Assembly (NCBI RefSeq): GCF_001661915.1
Contig: NZ_LYWY01000034.1
Location: forward strand, 124,001-188,000
Length of the DNA stretch: 64,000 nucleotides
Direction of reading: 5' to 3'
From: Croceicoccus pelagius
GTDB lineage: Bacteria > Pseudomonadota > Alphaproteobacteria > Sphingomonadales > Sphingomonadaceae
Shown piece after piece: positions 49,928-61,320 of this stretch (position 1 is the stretch's first letter; each line of letters opens with the position of its first letter). The translations under genes were made by a program, and so were the position numbers. Below the pieces are notes generated by a model. That model saw only the letters and a list, made by a program, of their open reading frames with translations. It ran no database searches and was not told the origin of the DNA.

Positions 49928-51498
49928 TCCCATTCGATCGTCCCCGGCGGCTTCGAGGTGTAGTCGTAGACCACGCGGTTGATGCCCTGCACTTCGTTGA
50001 CGATGCGGGTCGCCACGTTCGACAGGAAAGCCCCGTCGAAGGGATAGACATCCGCCGTCATACCATCGGTGCTGGTCACGGCGCGCAGGCCGCAGACGCT
50101 GTCATAGGTGCGCGCATCACCCATGACGCCGACGGTGCGGACCGGCAGCAGCACGGCAAAGGCCTGCCAGATCGCGTCGTAAAGGCCGGCGTTGCGGATT
50201 TCTTCAAGGTAGATCGCGTCGGCCTTGCGCAGGATGTCGCACTTTTCCTTGGTGACTTCGCCCGGAATGCGGATCGCAAGGCCCGGTCCCGGGAAGGGAT
50301 GGCGACCCACGAAGATTTCGGGCAGGCCCAGCTCGCGGCCCAGTTCGCGGACCTCGTCCTTGAACAGTTCGCGAAGCGGCTCGACCAGCTTCATGTTCAT
50401 GCGTTCGGGCAGGCCGCCGACGTTGTGGTGGCTTTTGATCGTGACGCTGGGCCCGCCGGTGAAGGAAACAGATTCGATCACATCAGGGTACAGCGTGCCC
50501 TGCGCCAGGAAGTCCGCGCCGCCGATCTTCTTCGCCTCTTCCTCGAACAGGTCGATGAAGGCCCCGCCGATGAACTTGCGCTTCTTTTCAGGGTCGGTTT
50601 GCCCTGCAAGCCCGCCAAGGAACATCTCTTCCGCGTCCACGTGGACGAGCGGGATGTTGTAGTGGTCGCGGAACAGGGTGACGACCTGCTGCGCCTCGTT
50701 CATGCGCATCAACCCGTGGTCGACGAAAACGCAAGTCAGCTGGTCGCCGATCGCCTCGTGGATAAGGACGGCGGCCACCGCGCTGTCGACGCCGCCCGAA
50801 AGGCCGCAGATGACCTTGCCATCGCCCACCTGTTCGCGGATTTCAGCGATCTTGGTGTCGCGGAACTGGGCCATCGTCCAGTCGCCCGCGCAGCCGCAGA
50901 CGTGGCGCACGAAGTTTGCGATCAGCTTGCCGCCGTCGGGCGTGTGGACCACTTCGGGGTGGAACTGCGTGCCGTAATACTTGCGGCTCTCGTCCGCGAT
51001 GACCGCGAAAGGCGCGCCGTCGCTGGTGGCGACGATCTCGAAACCGGGCGCGAACTGCGTGACCTTGTCGCCGTGGCTCATCCAGACCTGGTGACGCTCA
51101 CCTTCCGACCAGAGGCCGTCGAACAGGGCGCAGTCCTTCGTCACGGTCAGGAAAGCGCGGCCGAACTCGCCACCTTCGCCGGTTTCGTGCCCGGGGCGCA
51201 CTTCGCCGCCAAGCTGGTGCGTCATGACCTGCTGGCCATAGCAGATGCCAAGGATCGGCAGGCCGCTGTCGAACAGGCACTGCGGCGCGCGCGGGCTGCC
51301 GTCTTCGGGCACGCTGGCGGGCGAACCCGACAGGATGATGCCGGTCGGCTTCATGCGGGCAAACGCCTCTTCCGCCATCGTGAAGGGCGCGATCTCGGAA
51401 TAGACCCCGGCCTCGCGCACGCGGCGGGCGATCAGCTGGGTAACCTGGCTGCCGAAATCGACGATGAGGATGGAGTCGTGGTGAAGCGCGTCAGTCAT
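49924..51498 (-). CDS. guaA: GMP synthase (glutamine-hydrolysing)
   Basis: 524 residues. Class I glutamine amidotransferase domain (~1-200) with the nucleophile in [16 protein letters not shown] and H/E in [16 protein letters not shown]-pyrophosphatase domain with the P-loop [18 protein letters not shown]; and the GuaA dimerisation domain ending in the typical [11 protein letters not shown]. It converts XMP to GMP. Full length and unbroken. Confidence 0.97.
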   Translation of the reverse strand: MTDALHHDSILIVDFGSQVTQLIARRVREAGVYSEIAPFTMAEEAFARMKPTGIILSGSPASVPEDGSPRAPQCLFDSGLPILGICYGQQVMTHQLGGEVRPGHETGEGGEFGRAFLTVTKDCALFDGLWSEGERHQVWMSHGDKVTQFAPGFEIVATSDGAPFAVIADESRKYYGTQFHPEVVHTPDGGKLIANFVRHVCGCAGDWTMAQFRDTKIAEIREQVGDGKVICGLSGGVDSAVAAVLIHEAIGDQLTCVFVDHGLMRMNEAQQVVTLFRDHYNIPLVHVDAEEMFLGGLAGQTDPEKKRKFIGGAFIDLFEEEAKKIGGADFLAQGTLYPDVIESVSFTGGPSVTIKSHHNVGGLPERMNMKLVEPLRELFKDEVRELGRELGLPEIFVGRHPFPGPGLAIRIPGEVTKEKCDILRKADAIYLEEIRNAGLYDAIWQAFAVLLPVRTVGVMGDARTYDSVCGLRAVTSTDGMTADVYPFDGAFLSNVATRIVNEVQGINRVVYDYTSKPPGTIEWE

Positions 51499-51547
51499 GG
51501 CCGCGCGATAGGAAGCAAGCGCGATTCTGTCCAGCGCGGGAGTGCGC

Positions 51548-52933
51548 TCAATAAGCCCGCGGGTGGATCAGCACGCGGATGGTGGCAAGAACGATGCGTA
51601 AGTCGCGCCAGATCGACCAGCCGTTGCGATATTCAAGGTCCGCCTGAAGCCGGGCACGCAAGTGATCTTCATGATCGGTCGCGCCGCGATGGCCGCGCAC
51701 TTGTGCAAGACCGGTAAGGCCGGGCTTGAGCGCATGGCGTTCCCAGTAGCGGCGATCGACCTGCCAGTAGAGCTTCGTCCCCGCCTTCGCCATCGGCGCA
51801 TGAGGGCGCGGACCGACGATGCTCATCTGTCCGGTCAACACGTTGACAAGCTGCGGCAGCTCGTCGATCGAGGTCGCGCGAATAAACTGGCCCACCCGCG
51901 TCACGCGCGGATCGTCGCGGCTGGTCAGACGGTCCGCTTTTGTATCGCACTGATCCACACGCATCGAACGGAACTTCAGCATCCGGAACGTGCGGTTGCC
52001 CTGCCCCAGCCGGTCCTGCCGGAACAGCACCGGCCCGCGATCCTCGCGCAGGATCGCCAGCGCGACGATCGCGAAAACGGGTGAAAGCAAGACCAGCGCG
52101 GCCAGCGAGAAGACCAGATCGAACCCGCGCTTCACGATACGGTGATGCGGCGCCAGCGGGTGCGCGGCGACGACCAGCGTCCCGCGATTGCCGACGCGCC
52201 CTGCGCCGATCACGCCCAGCCTGTCGACTTGCGCGTCGATGATCTCCCCGCGTGCATCGAAGCTTTTGAGCACTTCGGCCCAGCGTTCGCGGCGATCTTC
52301 GGGGCAGCAGACGACGACACGGTCCATCCGGTGCATCAGGTCCCCGATGCGGCCCAGCATGAACGGATCGTCGGCATCGGGTTCGAGCCCCATCGTCCGC
52401 GCCTCTGCCCTTCGCGCCCATGCGACATCGGCGCAGCGGGCGCCGTCCTCTATCAACAGTATTCGCTCGGCCACCGCGTTGCAGGTGCCGCGCACATGGA
52501 TCGCGACGACCATCCGGCAGACCGCGACGAGGCAGATGCCCAGAAGGACACCCGTCACCGATGCAGCGCGCGATACGTCCTGCGTCGCCTTTACCGCGAA
52601 AAGCACGAACATCCCTGCGGACGCGGCGTAGAGCATGGCCCGCCCGCCCCGCGCTGCCGAGGCCAAGGGGGAAAGCAGGGTGCGACCCTGGTAGGCACCC
52701 GAAACAATCGCCGCGCCGACGGTCAGCGGCGGCAGAAGCCCGGCGAAATCCATCGTGCGGTGAGAGAAGGGAATTCCGGAAAGCGCACAGGCCACGAAAA
52801 GCGCGAGATTGACCGCCGCCCCGTCGAGAACCGCGACCGCGCCCTGCACGGCAAGGCGTCGGCCCTGTCCCAGCCCGGTGGGCCGGTTGCGGACAGCATT
52901 TTCCGCGCTGCAAATCGAAGAGATTGCGTTCAT
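51548..52933 (-). CDS. Polyprenyl sugar-phosphate transferase (exopolysaccharide initiation)
   Basis: 461 residues as drawn from ATG 52933; no strong ribosome-binding site. The N-terminal half holds about four membrane segments and a central nucleotide-binding-like domain. The C-terminal ~190 residues are the bacterial sugar transferase domain: [68 protein letters not shown] and [17 protein letters not shown]. Such proteins (GumD/WcaJ type) move the first sugar phosphate to undecaprenyl phosphate. No other polysaccharide genes follow in the window. Confidence 0.88.
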   Translation of the reverse strand: MNAISSICSAENAVRNRPTGLGQGRRLAVQGAVAVLDGAAVNLALFVACALSGIPFSHRTMDFAGLLPPLTVGAAIVSGAYQGRTLLSPLASAARGGRAMLYAASAGMFVLFAVKATQDVSRAASVTGVLLGICLVAVCRMVVAIHVRGTCNAVAERILLIEDGARCADVAWARRAEARTMGLEPDADDPFMLGRIGDLMHRMDRVVVCCPEDRRERWAEVLKSFDARGEIIDAQVDRLGVIGAGRVGNRGTLVVAAHPLAPHHRIVKRGFDLVFSLAALVLLSPVFAIVALAILREDRGPVLFRQDRLGQGNRTFRMLKFRSMRVDQCDTKADRLTSRDDPRVTRVGQFIRATSIDELPQLVNVLTGQMSIVGPRPHAPMAKAGTKLYWQVDRRYWERHALKPGLTGLAQVRGHRGATDHEDHLRARLQADLEYRNGWSIWRDLRIVLATIRVLIHPRAY

Positions 52934-53182
52934 CTGCGATCGTGTCCGCCCGGCATGACATCCGGGCAGGCCACCCCTTTGAACCCTGTTGCGATACGTG
53001 AAGAGCCTAGGGTCTGGAGTCAGCGCAGTGAATTTGAACAAAGTCCGTTACTAAGCGAAAACACGCAGTTAGACGCTGTTTTACCCCCGGATCGAACCTA
53101 TCCGGGGCCAAGTCGCCGCGGACATGACACGGACACCTTTTGCGGGCACTGTGTCGCTCGCAAATCGGAGGACACCGCCAAC

Positions 53183-54088
53183 ATGAGCATCGACGACAAT
53201 TCGCCTTTCACCATGACGGTCGATCCGGTCAGCCACGATCTCGGCGGGTTCACTGTGCGCCGCGCGGTTCCTTCTCCGCGATGCCGGATGGTCGGGCCTT
53301 TCGTGTTCGTTGACGAATTCGGTCCGGCGCAGCTTCGCCCCGGCGACGCGATGGACGTGCGCCCGCACCCGCACATCAACCTGTCGACCGTGACGTACCT
53401 CATCGAAGGCGCGATCGATCACCGCGATTCGCTCGGTTCCTTCGCGACGATCCGACCCGGCGCGGTCAACCTGATGACGGCGGGCAGCGGCATCGTCCAT
53501 TCCGAACGCACCCCGCAGAAGGAACGCGAAACCGGATTTGCGCTCTACGGCATGCAGACGTGGCTGGCGCTTCCCGAAAGGCTCGAGGAAATCGACCCCG
53601 CTTTCGAAAGCATCGCGGCAGACGACCTGCCGATCATCACCGACACCGGCATCAGCGCGCGGGTCATCATGGGCAAGCTCTGGGGCGAGGTCGCGCCCAC
53701 GACCTGCCATGCAGAGACGATCTATGCCGACATCGCGCTGGAGGCAGCCGCATCGGTCCCGATCGAGGCGGAAGCGGACGAGCGCGCCGTCATGCTGATC
53801 GGCGGCGAGGCGAGCGTCGATGGCGAACCGCTCGACCTCTATGCCCTTCATGTCCTGCGGCCCGGCATGGCGATGACGCTGTCCAGCAAGTCGGGCGCAC
53901 GCGTCATGCTGCTGGGCGGGGAAACGATGGGCCGCCGCACGGTGTGGTGGAACTTCGTGTCGAGCAGGCGAGAGCGGATCGAACAGGCGAAAGAGGATTG
54001 GCAGGAAGGGCGTTTCCCCAAGGTTCCGGGCGATGAAAAGGAATTCATCCCGATTCCCGAAAAGCCCAATACCGTCAGTTACCCCTAG
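53183..54088 (+). CDS. Pirin family protein
   Basis: 301 residues from ATG 53183. Bicupin pirin with the metal-binding N-terminal cupin: DEFGPAQLRPGDAMDVRPHP, HINLSTVTYLIEGAIDHRDS and MTAGSGIVHSERT. Histidines and glutamate in RPHPHIN and GIVHSE are the expected iron ligands. Bacterial pirins are iron-binding, some with quercetinase activity; the role is unsettled. A small perfect hairpin (CCCCGGAT/ATCCGGGG, 53085-53107) lies upstream. It is 36 bases before hisG and may be co-transcribed. Confidence 0.9.
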   Translation: MSIDDNSPFTMTVDPVSHDLGGFTVRRAVPSPRCRMVGPFVFVDEFGPAQLRPGDAMDVRPHPHINLSTVTYLIEGAIDHRDSLGSFATIRPGAVNLMTAGSGIVHSERTPQKERETGFALYGMQTWLALPERLEEIDPAFESIAADDLPIITDTGISARVIMGKLWGEVAPTTCHAETIYADIALEAAASVPIEAEADERAVMLIGGEASVDGEPLDLYALHVLRPGMAMTLSSKSGARVMLLGGETMGRRTVWWNFVSSRRERIEQAKEDWQEGRFPKVPGDEKEFIPIPEKPNTVSYP

Positions 54089-54124
54089 CCTAAGCGGGCC
54101 ATGCGGCCTATCTGCGCGCCTGTC

Positions 54125-54787
54125 ATGACCGCAACGCTCACATTCGCCGTGCCCAAGGGGCGCATCCTGGAAGAGGCGCTTCCGCTGATGGCGCGCGCCG
54201 GTATCGTTCCCGAAGCAGGCTTCCACGACAAGAAGAACCGTTCGCTGTCGTTCGCCTGCGAAGACCCGTCGATGCGCATCATCCGCGTGCGCGCCTTCGA
54301 CGTGGCGACGTTCGTCGCGCATGGCGCGGCCCATGCCGGTATCGTGGGTTCCGACGTGATCGAGGAATTCGACTATCCCGATCTCTACGCGCCGGTCGAC
54401 CTTGGCATCGGATACTGCCGCCTGTCGATCGCAGAGCCGAAGGAAGGCACCGCCGGCGAAGCGGACAATGCCAGCCACATGCGTGTTGCGACCAAATACC
54501 CCAACCTCACCCGTCGCTGGTTCGAGGCCAAGGGCATCCAGGCCGAATGCGTGAAGCTGAACGGCGCGATGGAACTTGCGCCCTCGCTGGGCCTTGCGAC
54601 GCGCATCGTCGACCTTGTTTCCACCGGCACGACGCTGCGCGAGAACGGTCTTGTCGAGACGGCGGAGCTTCTGCCCGTTTCCGCGCGCCTTATCGTCAAC
54701 CGCGCGGCGCTGAAAACGCACCCTGAACGGCTCGGCGCGCTGATCGACAGCTTCCGCGCGCTTGCGGCAGAGCCCAAGGCTGCCTGA
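54125..54787 (+). CDS. hisG: ATP phosphoribosyltransferase, short form
   Basis: 220 residues from ATG 54125; an earlier in-frame ATG at 54101 is possible. [56 protein letters not shown] and the PRPP loop [14 protein letters not shown] are HisG hallmarks. The C-terminal ACT-like regulatory domain is missing, as in short HisG that works with HisZ; hisZ is not in the window. It catalyses the first step of histidine synthesis. Its stop overlaps hisD by one base. Confidence 0.95.
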   Translation: MTATLTFAVPKGRILEEALPLMARAGIVPEAGFHDKKNRSLSFACEDPSMRIIRVRAFDVATFVAHGAAHAGIVGSDVIEEFDYPDLYAPVDLGIGYCRLSIAEPKEGTAGEADNASHMRVATKYPNLTRRWFEAKGIQAECVKLNGAMELAPSLGLATRIVDLVSTGTTLRENGLVETAELLPVSARLIVNRAALKTHPERLGALIDSFRALAAEPKAA

Positions 54788-56091
54788 TGAAACGGCTCGT
54801 CACTTCCGATCCCGGCTTTGAAAAGGCGTTCAAGCGCCTTGTCGCCGACCGGCGCGAGGCGGACGACGATGTCGGCCGCGACGTGACCCGCATCCTCGAA
54901 CGCGTGCGTGCAGAGGGTGACGAAGCGCTGGTCGATTACACCAAGCGGTTTGACCACTGGGATCTGGCCAGCGACGACGACTGGCGCATCGGGGCCGACG
55001 CTTGCGCTGCGGCCTATCACGCATTGGACGGCGTGCTGCGCGATGCGCTGGAAACTGCGGCGGATCGCGTGCGCGCCTATCACGAAGCGCAGATGCCGCA
55101 GCGCCGCGATTATCGCGATGAAGCGGGCGTGCGGCTTGGCGCGATCTGGCGGCCGGTCGATGCGGCGGGTCTTTACGTGCCCGGTGGCCGTGCGGCCTAT
55201 CCCTCCTCGCTCATCATGAACGCCATTCCCGCCAAGGTCGCGGGTGTCGAGCGGCTCGCCGTCGTCACGCCGACGCCGCGCGGGCACGTCAATCCGCTGG
55301 TCCTGGCCGCCGCGCATATCGCGGGCGTGGACGAGATCTGGCGCATCGGCGGCGCGCAGGCCGTGGGCGCGCTCGCCTATGGCACAGATCGCATCGCGCC
55401 GGTCGACGTCATCACCGGCCCCGGCAATGCCTGGGTGGCAGAGGCGAAGCGCCAGCTTTACGGCACCGTCGGCATCGACATGGTCGCAGGGCCAAGCGAG
55501 ATCCTCGTCATCGCGGACAAGGACAACGACCCCGGCTTCATCGCCGCCGACCTGCTTTCGCAGGCTGAGCACGACCCCGTCGCGCAGTCGATCCTGATTA
55601 CCGACGATGCAGAGTTTGCCGACCGCGTGGCAGACCGCGTGGGCGTGGAACTCGCCCAGCTCGCGACCCGCAAGGTGGCCGAACAGTCATGGAAGGACCA
55701 CGGCGTCATCATCGAAGTCGCATCGCTGGACGAAGCCCCCGCGCTCGCCAATGCGCTGGCGGCGGAACACGTCGAGCTGGCCGTTGCCGATCCCGAACCG
55801 CTGCTGGAATCGATCCGGCACGCAGGCTCCATCTTCATGGGCCGTTCGACGCCCGAGGCTATCGGGGATTATGTCGCGGGGCCCAACCACGTCTTGCCCA
55901 CGGGCCGCCGCGCGCGTTTTGCCAGCGGGCTTTCCGTGCTCGATTTCATGAAACGCACCAGCTTCATCCAGCTTGACGACGATGCGCTGGCCGCGATCGG
56001 CCCCGCCGCCGTCGCGCTGGCCGAAGCGGAAGGGCTGCCCGCCCACGCCCGCTCGGTTTCGATCCGGCTGGACCGCCGCAGGGGAGAATAA
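54787..56091 (+). CDS. hisD: Histidinol dehydrogenase
   Basis: 434 residues; the ATG at 54787 shares its A with the hisG TGA. Typical blocks: ADRREADDDVGRDVTRILER at the start, VPGGRAAYPSSLIMNAIPAK, GPGNAWVAEAKRQLYGTVGI, DMVAGPSEILVIAD, ADLLSQAEHDPVAQSILITD and PNHVLPTGRRARFASGLSVL, which include the zinc ligands. It oxidises histidinol to histidine with two NAD+. Confidence 0.96.
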   Translation: MKRLVTSDPGFEKAFKRLVADRREADDDVGRDVTRILERVRAEGDEALVDYTKRFDHWDLASDDDWRIGADACAAAYHALDGVLRDALETAADRVRAYHEAQMPQRRDYRDEAGVRLGAIWRPVDAAGLYVPGGRAAYPSSLIMNAIPAKVAGVERLAVVTPTPRGHVNPLVLAAAHIAGVDEIWRIGGAQAVGALAYGTDRIAPVDVITGPGNAWVAEAKRQLYGTVGIDMVAGPSEILVIADKDNDPGFIAADLLSQAEHDPVAQSILITDDAEFADRVADRVGVELAQLATRKVAEQSWKDHGVIIEVASLDEAPALANALAAEHVELAVADPEPLLESIRHAGSIFMGRSTPEAIGDYVAGPNHVLPTGRRARFASGLSVLDFMKRTSFIQLDDDALAAIGPAAVALAEAEGLPAHARSVSIRLDRRRGE

Positions 56092-56095
56092 CACT

Positions 56096-56623
56096 ATGCC
56101 CATCACGCTCTATGATGCTTTCGTGCCGACCTGCCTGCAGCAGCTGGGCGCGGTTTCCGGCCTGCTCGACAAGGCGGAGGCGCATTGCGCGGCTAACGGG
56201 TGGGAACCTGAAAAGGTCATCCAGGCAAAACTGGCCCCCGACATGTTCGATTTCGCCTATCAGGTGAAATCCTGCTACACCCATTCGGCCCTTGCCGTCG
56301 AAGGGGCAAAGGCCGGCACATTCAGCCCGAACATGGCCGATGCGCCAACGACTTTCGAAGGGCTGAAGGCGCTGATCGCCGAAGCCGTTACCGCGATGAA
56401 CGCGGTCACGGTGGACGAGATGGAAGCCCTGATCGGCAAAGACGCGCAGTTCGCCTTTCGCGACTTTCGCATCCCCTTCACGGCCGAGAATTTCCTGCTG
56501 AGCTTCTCGCTCCCCAATTTCCAGTTTCACGCGACCACGACGTACGCGCTGCTGCGCCACCTTGGCATAGAGGTCGGCAAGCGCGACTATCTGGGCGCCA
56601 TGCGAATGAAGACGGACCAATGA
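56096..56623 (+). CDS. DUF1993 family protein
   Basis: 175 residues, the normal length for DUF1993. PITLYDAFVPTCLQQLGAVS, LAPDMFDFAYQVKSCYTHSA and FQFHATTTYALLRHLGIEVG are typical: helical bundle proteins with DinB-like features, function unknown. It sits inside the run hisD-DUF1993-nusB-thiL, four bases after hisD and overlapping nusB by ATGA, so it is surely co-expressed. Confidence 0.85.
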   Translation: MPITLYDAFVPTCLQQLGAVSGLLDKAEAHCAANGWEPEKVIQAKLAPDMFDFAYQVKSCYTHSALAVEGAKAGTFSPNMADAPTTFEGLKALIAEAVTAMNAVTVDEMEALIGKDAQFAFRDFRIPFTAENFLLSFSLPNFQFHATTTYALLRHLGIEVGKRDYLGAMRMKTDQ

Positions 56624-57063
56624 ACGCACGATCCCAGTCCCGCTCCGCCGCGCGTCTCGCGGCGGTTCAGGCCCTGTACCAGATGGACATGGAGAAGACC
56701 CCGCTGGCGCGGCTTCTCGACGAATTCCACCAGCACCGCCTCGGCCGCGAGATCGAGGACGAGCAGTACGCCGACGCCGAAGTCGGGTTCTTCGACGATG
56801 TCGTGAAGGGCGTCGACGCGCGCCGTGACGAGATCGACGAGCTGGTGTCGGGCAAGCTGGCCGAGGGTTGGTCGCTAAAGCGGCTCGACCGCACGATGAT
56901 CCAGATCCTGCGCTGCGGCGCTTACGAACTTCTGGCCCGCAGCGACGTGCCCAAGGCCGCCGTGATCACCGAATATGTCGACGTCGCCCATGCCTTCTTC
57001 GAAGAGCGCGAGGCGAAGTTCGTGAACGGATTGCTCGACGCGATCGGCAAGGACGTCCGCTGA
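56620..57063 (+). CDS. nusB: Transcription antitermination factor NusB
   Basis: 147 residues. All-helical NusB fold with SAARLAAVQALYQMDMEKTP, LAEGWSLKRLDRTMIQILRC and PKAAVITEYVDVAHAFFEER. NusB with NusE binds boxA of rRNA leaders for antitermination. ATGA overlap with the DUF1993 gene and one spacer base before thiL indicate translational coupling. Confidence 0.95.
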   Translation: MNARSQSRSAARLAAVQALYQMDMEKTPLARLLDEFHQHRLGREIEDEQYADAEVGFFDDVVKGVDARRDEIDELVSGKLAEGWSLKRLDRTMIQILRCGAYELLARSDVPKAAVITEYVDVAHAFFEEREAKFVNGLLDAIGKDVR

Positions 57064-57064
57064 C

Positions 57065-57967
57065 GTGAGGGAAAGCGGCGAGGAACGTTTCATCGCCGCC
57101 CTGCGCGCCATCGCGACATCGCCCGGCGCGCGGGGCCTTGCCGACGATGCCGCCGAACTGAGGCTCACCAACACCACGCTTGTCGTCACTCACGACATGA
57201 TGGTCGAAGGCGTCCACTGGCTGCCCGAACAGGACGCAGCCGACGTCGCCTACAAGCTGGTTGCGGTGAACCTGTCTGACCTTGCCGCCAAGGGCGCGAT
57301 GCCGCAGGCGCTGTTGCTCGGCTACATGCTGGGCGATGCCGACTGGGACGCGCGCTTTGCCCAGGGGCTGGCCGATGCGGTCGAGGCTTTCGGCGTGCCG
57401 CTGCTGGGCGGCGACACCGTGTCCACGCCTGCGGGAAGCGCGCGAAGCGTCGGGCTGACCGCGATCGGCCGCCCCGCCGTGGTCCCCGCCCCCTCGCGCA
57501 CAGACGCCCGGCCTGGACAAGCGCTTTGGGTAACGGGCGAACTGGGCGGCGCTCTCGCGGGATTCGAGGCGATGCAGGCCGGTTCTGCGGACGCTGCCCT
57601 TACCCGCCCCTTCCGCCGCCCTGACCCGCGTATCGAGGAAGGCCTCGCCATCGCCCCGATGGCTGGCGCGACGATGGACGTGTCCGACGGCCTGCTGCTC
57701 GACGCCGCCCGCATGGCCGAAGCCAGCGGCACCACCATCGCCATCGACAGCGCCGCCGTGCCGGTCTGTGCAGCGCTTGCCGATCGCCGCATCGACGCGA
57801 TGACCTGGGGCGACGATTACGAGCTTCTTTTCACCCTGCCGGAAAGCAAAGAGCCGTCATTTGCCGCCACGCGCATCGGCACTGTCCTGCCGCGCGGCGA
57901 CCATCGGCTGCTGCTCGATGGGGAACCTCCGGCCACGCAAACCCGGCTGGGATACCGCCACGGCTGA
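57065..57967 (+). CDS. thiL: Thiamine-monophosphate kinase
   Basis: 300 residues from GTG 57065. The ThiL/PurM-like fold is recognisable: [70 protein letters not shown] and [20 protein letters not shown]. It makes thiamine diphosphate from the monophosphate. nusB-thiL adjacency is common in proteobacteria. Confidence 0.95.
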   Translation: MRESGEERFIAALRAIATSPGARGLADDAAELRLTNTTLVVTHDMMVEGVHWLPEQDAADVAYKLVAVNLSDLAAKGAMPQALLLGYMLGDADWDARFAQGLADAVEAFGVPLLGGDTVSTPAGSARSVGLTAIGRPAVVPAPSRTDARPGQALWVTGELGGALAGFEAMQAGSADAALTRPFRRPDPRIEEGLAIAPMAGATMDVSDGLLLDAARMAEASGTTIAIDSAAVPVCAALADRRIDAMTWGDDYELLFTLPESKEPSFAATRIGTVLPRGDHRLLLDGEPPATQTRLGYRHG

Positions 57968-58080
57968 CCTCGAAATGGCCTGTGCACAGCGCGCTTGCGC
58001 CGCGCCCGATACTGTGTAGCTTCCCTTCCCGACGCCCGGACCAACAATGGGGCGCGGACAAAACAGGAGGGGATTCCAAC

Positions 58081-60246
58081 GTGGATCTAGTTACGATTGC
58101 TATCGTGCTGGGACTGCTTGCCGTCGTGTACGGCTTTGTCACCAGTCGCCAGGTTCTGGGCGCTGCCGCGGGCAGCGCGAGAATGCAGGAAATCGCCGCC
58201 GCTGTTCAGGAAGGGGCTCAGGCCTATCTGAAGCGGCAATATACCACCATCGCCATCGTCGGGGTCATCGTCGCGATCCTCGTCGCCGTGTTTCTCGGCA
58301 TGGTCAGCGCCATCGGCTTCGTGATCGGCGCGATCCTTTCGGGCGTTGCAGGCTTCATCGGGATGAACATCTCGGTCCGCGCAAACGTGCGTACGGCAGC
58401 GGCGGCGCAGACGGGCCTGCAGGAGGGCCTGACCCTCGCCTTCCGCGCCGGTGCGATCACCGGCATGCTGGTGGCGGGCCTTGCCCTGCTAGCGATCGCC
58501 GGTTTCTACGGCTACCTCACGATGCTGGCCGGATACACGGTCGGCGGCGATGACCGCACGGTCGTCGACGCGCTTGTCGCGCTGGCCTTCGGTGCCTCGC
58601 TGATCTCGATCTTCGCGCGTCTTGGCGGCGGCATCTTCACCAAGGCCGCGGACGTGGGCGCAGACCTCGTCGGAAAGGTCGAGGCGGGCATTCCCGAAGA
58701 CGATCCGCGGAACCCCGCGGTCATCGCGGACAACGTGGGCGACAACGTCGGCGACTGCGCCGGCATGGCGGCCGACCTGTTCGAGACTTACGTCGTGACC
58801 GTCGGCGCAACCATGGTGCTGACCGCATTGCTGCTTTCGGGCGTTCCGCAGCTCGCCGGCCTCATGGCGCTGCCCTTGCTGATCGGCGGTTCGTGCATCG
58901 TCACCTCGATCATCGGCACCTACTTTGTTCGACTTGGCAAGTCGCAGTCGATCATGGGCGCGATGTACAAGGGCTTCCTTGTCACCGCCATCCTGTCGAT
59001 CCCCGCGATCTACATCGTCACGCAGCTTGCGCTGGGCGACATGAACGCGCCGATTCAGGCAGGCGATCCGGGCCTGGTCGCAAACGTCGATCCGGGCATG
59101 CCCCTGTCGGAAGAAGGCACGGCCAGCCAGGTCGGCGGCTTTACCGGCATGGACCTGTTTTGGTGCTCGATGCTGGGTCTTGCCATCACGGGCCTCATCA
59201 TCTGGATCACCGAGTATTACACCGGCACGAACTTCCGTCCGGTGCGCTCGATCGCCAAGTCGTCGGAAACCGGCCACGGCACCAACGTGATCCAGGGCCT
59301 TGCGATCTCCATGGAGGCGACCGCGCTTCCCACGCTGGTGATCGTGGCGGGCATCATCATCGCGTACCAGTTGGCGGGCCTAATCGGTATTGCCTATGGC
59401 GCTACCGCAATGCTGGCGCTGGCCGGCATGGTCGTCGCGCTCGACGCGTACGGTCCGGTAACGGACAATGCGGGCGGTATCGCCGAAATGGCCGACATGG
59501 ACGCATCGGTTCGTGAAAAGACCGACGCATTGGATGCCGTGGGCAACACCACCAAGGCCGTGACCAAGGGTTATGCGATCGGTTCGGCGGGCCTTGCGGC
59601 CCTCGTCCTGTTTGCCGCCTATACGACCGACCTTGCCCACTTCTTCCCCGATCTCGACGTCGATTTCAGCCTCGAGAACCCATACGTCATCGTCGGGCTC
59701 CTGCTCGGCGCGCTGCTCCCGTACCTGTTCGGTTCGATGGGCATGACGGCCGTGGGCCGCGCGGCGGGCGACGTGGTGAAGGACGTGCGCGAACAGTTCG
59801 CCGCCGATTCCGGCATCATGGCCGGAACCAGCAAGCCGGACTATGCCCGCACGGTCGACCTCGTCACCAAGGCGGCGATCAAGGAGATGATCGTCCCCTC
59901 GCTGCTGCCGGTGCTGGCGCCGATCGTGGTCTATTTCGTGATCACGCTGATCGCGGGCCCGCAAAACGGCTTTGCGGCGCTGGGCGCACTGCTTCTCGGC
60001 GTCATCGTGGGCGGCCTTTTCGTCGCCCTGTCGATGACTGCGGGCGGCGGCGCGTGGGACAATGCGAAGAAGTACATCGAGGACGGCAACCACGGCGGCA
60101 AGGGATCCGAAGCCCACAAGGCCGCAGTGACGGGCGATACCGTGGGCGATCCCTACAAGGATACCGCGGGCCCGGCCGTGAACCCGATGATCAAGATCAC
60201 GAACATCGTGGCCCTGCTTCTGCTGGCGGCACTCGCTGCCGGTTAA
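58081..60246 (+). CDS. hppA: K+-independent proton-translocating pyrophosphatase
   Basis: 721 residues from GTG 58081, with AGGAGGGG upstream. About 16 membrane segments. Pyrophosphate-binding block [20 protein letters not shown] and [20 protein letters not shown], second acidic block [19 protein letters not shown]. The segment [10 protein letters not shown] has lysine where K+-dependent enzymes have alanine, marking the K+-independent proton-pumping subtype. It couples PPi hydrolysis to proton transport at the inner or an internal membrane. Terminator at 60273-60308. Confidence 0.95.
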   Translation: MDLVTIAIVLGLLAVVYGFVTSRQVLGAAAGSARMQEIAAAVQEGAQAYLKRQYTTIAIVGVIVAILVAVFLGMVSAIGFVIGAILSGVAGFIGMNISVRANVRTAAAAQTGLQEGLTLAFRAGAITGMLVAGLALLAIAGFYGYLTMLAGYTVGGDDRTVVDALVALAFGASLISIFARLGGGIFTKAADVGADLVGKVEAGIPEDDPRNPAVIADNVGDNVGDCAGMAADLFETYVVTVGATMVLTALLLSGVPQLAGLMALPLLIGGSCIVTSIIGTYFVRLGKSQSIMGAMYKGFLVTAILSIPAIYIVTQLALGDMNAPIQAGDPGLVANVDPGMPLSEEGTASQVGGFTGMDLFWCSMLGLAITGLIIWITEYYTGTNFRPVRSIAKSSETGHGTNVIQGLAISMEATALPTLVIVAGIIIAYQLAGLIGIAYGATAMLALAGMVVALDAYGPVTDNAGGIAEMADMDASVREKTDALDAVGNTTKAVTKGYAIGSAGLAALVLFAAYTTDLAHFFPDLDVDFSLENPYVIVGLLLGALLPYLFGSMGMTAVGRAAGDVVKDVREQFAADSGIMAGTSKPDYARTVDLVTKAAIKEMIVPSLLPVLAPIVVYFVITLIAGPQNGFAALGALLLGVIVGGLFVALSMTAGGGAWDNAKKYIEDGNHGGKGSEAHKAAVTGDTVGDPYKDTAGPAVNPMIKITNIVALLLLAALAAG

Positions 60247-60272
60247 GCCCTAGCCCCATGGTTGGGGTGTGG

Positions 60273-60308
60273 CCCCGCCCGGTCCGTCCGGGCGGGGCTT
60301 TTCTTTTG
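60273..60308 (+). terminator. Intrinsic terminator after hppA
   Basis: CCCCGCCCGG (60273-60282) pairs with CCGGGCGGGG (60288-60297), 5-base loop, followed by CTTTTCTTTT. Confidence 0.92.
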
Positions 60309-60381
60309 AGTGGCCGGAAATTCGCCCGCGATGCCGTAGCGGCGTTGACGGGGCGGCAGGGCCGTTCCAAGGATCCCGTCC

Positions 60382-61302
60382 ATGACCGAAACGAAACGTT
60401 CGTTGCAGACCGGCACCGATGCCGAACGTGCAGCCATCCTCGCCGACCTCCTGACCGTCAGGGAAGTCGCCCACGACATCTTCGTCGCGCCGCGCATGCC
60501 CGATGGCGTTGGCCGAATCTTCGGCGGGCAGGTCGTGGCACAGGCGCTGGCCGCCGCGCGCCAGACGGTGGACGAAGGGCGCCAGCCCCATTCGCTTCAC
60601 GCCTATTTCCTGCGCGGCGGGGACGAGGCCTATCCGATCGAACTTCGGGTCGAGCGCGACTTCGACGGCGGCAGCTTTTCCAACCGCCGCGTGATCGCCT
60701 CGCAGAACGGGTCGCCGATCCTGAACCTCACCGCCTCGTTCCAGCGCCATTCCGCGGCGCCCTCGTGGCCGGCGCCGATGCCTGATGTCCAAGGCCCCGA
60801 AGGTCTGATGGACGAACTCGATTCGCCCGCGCGCAAGCAGCCGGTGGACTTGGGCGAGCGTGTACCGGCACTCATTCGCCACCGCGCGTTCGAGATGCGG
60901 ATCCCGGCCGATCACTGGGTCAATGCCAAGGCACCCGAAGGGCCGACCTTCTTCTGGTTCCGCGTCACCGCGCCGCTGTCCGACGACATGGCAGTCCACC
61001 GGCTCGCGCTGACGTACCTGTCAGACTACGGCCTCCTGGCAACGGCGCTCGTCAACCGGGGTATTCGCATCAAGTTCGACGAGGCGCGCATGGCCAGTCT
61101 CGACCATGCGCTGTGGTTCCATTCCGAAGCGCGGGTCGACGACTGGCTGTGCTTCGTCACCGATTCGCCGTTTCTCGGCGCGGGACGCGCGTTGACGCGG
61201 GGGCAGTTCTTCACGCGTGACGGCACTCTGGTCGCCACCGCGTCGCAGGAAGGCATGATCCGCCTGCCCGAAGGCAGCTACATCCCGCCCACAGCGGGAT
61301 AA
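60382..61302 (+). CDS. tesB: Acyl-CoA thioesterase II
   Basis: 306 residues, with AAGGA upstream. Double hot-dog fold: GRIFGGQVVAQALAAARQTV, HSLHAYFLRGGDEAYPIELR, SFSNRRVIASQNG and MASLDHALWFHSEARVDDW with the catalytic aspartate, and GQFFTRDGTLVATASQEGMI with the partner glutamine. It hydrolyses medium- to long-chain acyl-CoA. Confidence 0.94.
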   Translation: MTETKRSLQTGTDAERAAILADLLTVREVAHDIFVAPRMPDGVGRIFGGQVVAQALAAARQTVDEGRQPHSLHAYFLRGGDEAYPIELRVERDFDGGSFSNRRVIASQNGSPILNLTASFQRHSAAPSWPAPMPDVQGPEGLMDELDSPARKQPVDLGERVPALIRHRAFEMRIPADHWVNAKAPEGPTFFWFRVTAPLSDDMAVHRLALTYLSDYGLLATALVNRGIRIKFDEARMASLDHALWFHSEARVDDWLCFVTDSPFLGAGRALTRGQFFTRDGTLVATASQEGMIRLPEGSYIPPTAG

Positions 61303-61320
61303 CGACACCCGAAACGATCA

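Noticed and set aside
53085-53107. Hairpin CCCCGGAT/ATCCGGGG containing GGTTCGATCC on the minus strand, tRNA-like
   Set aside because: The pairing uses the T-loop bases themselves and no cloverleaf fits. Kept only as a small hairpin in front of the pirin gene.
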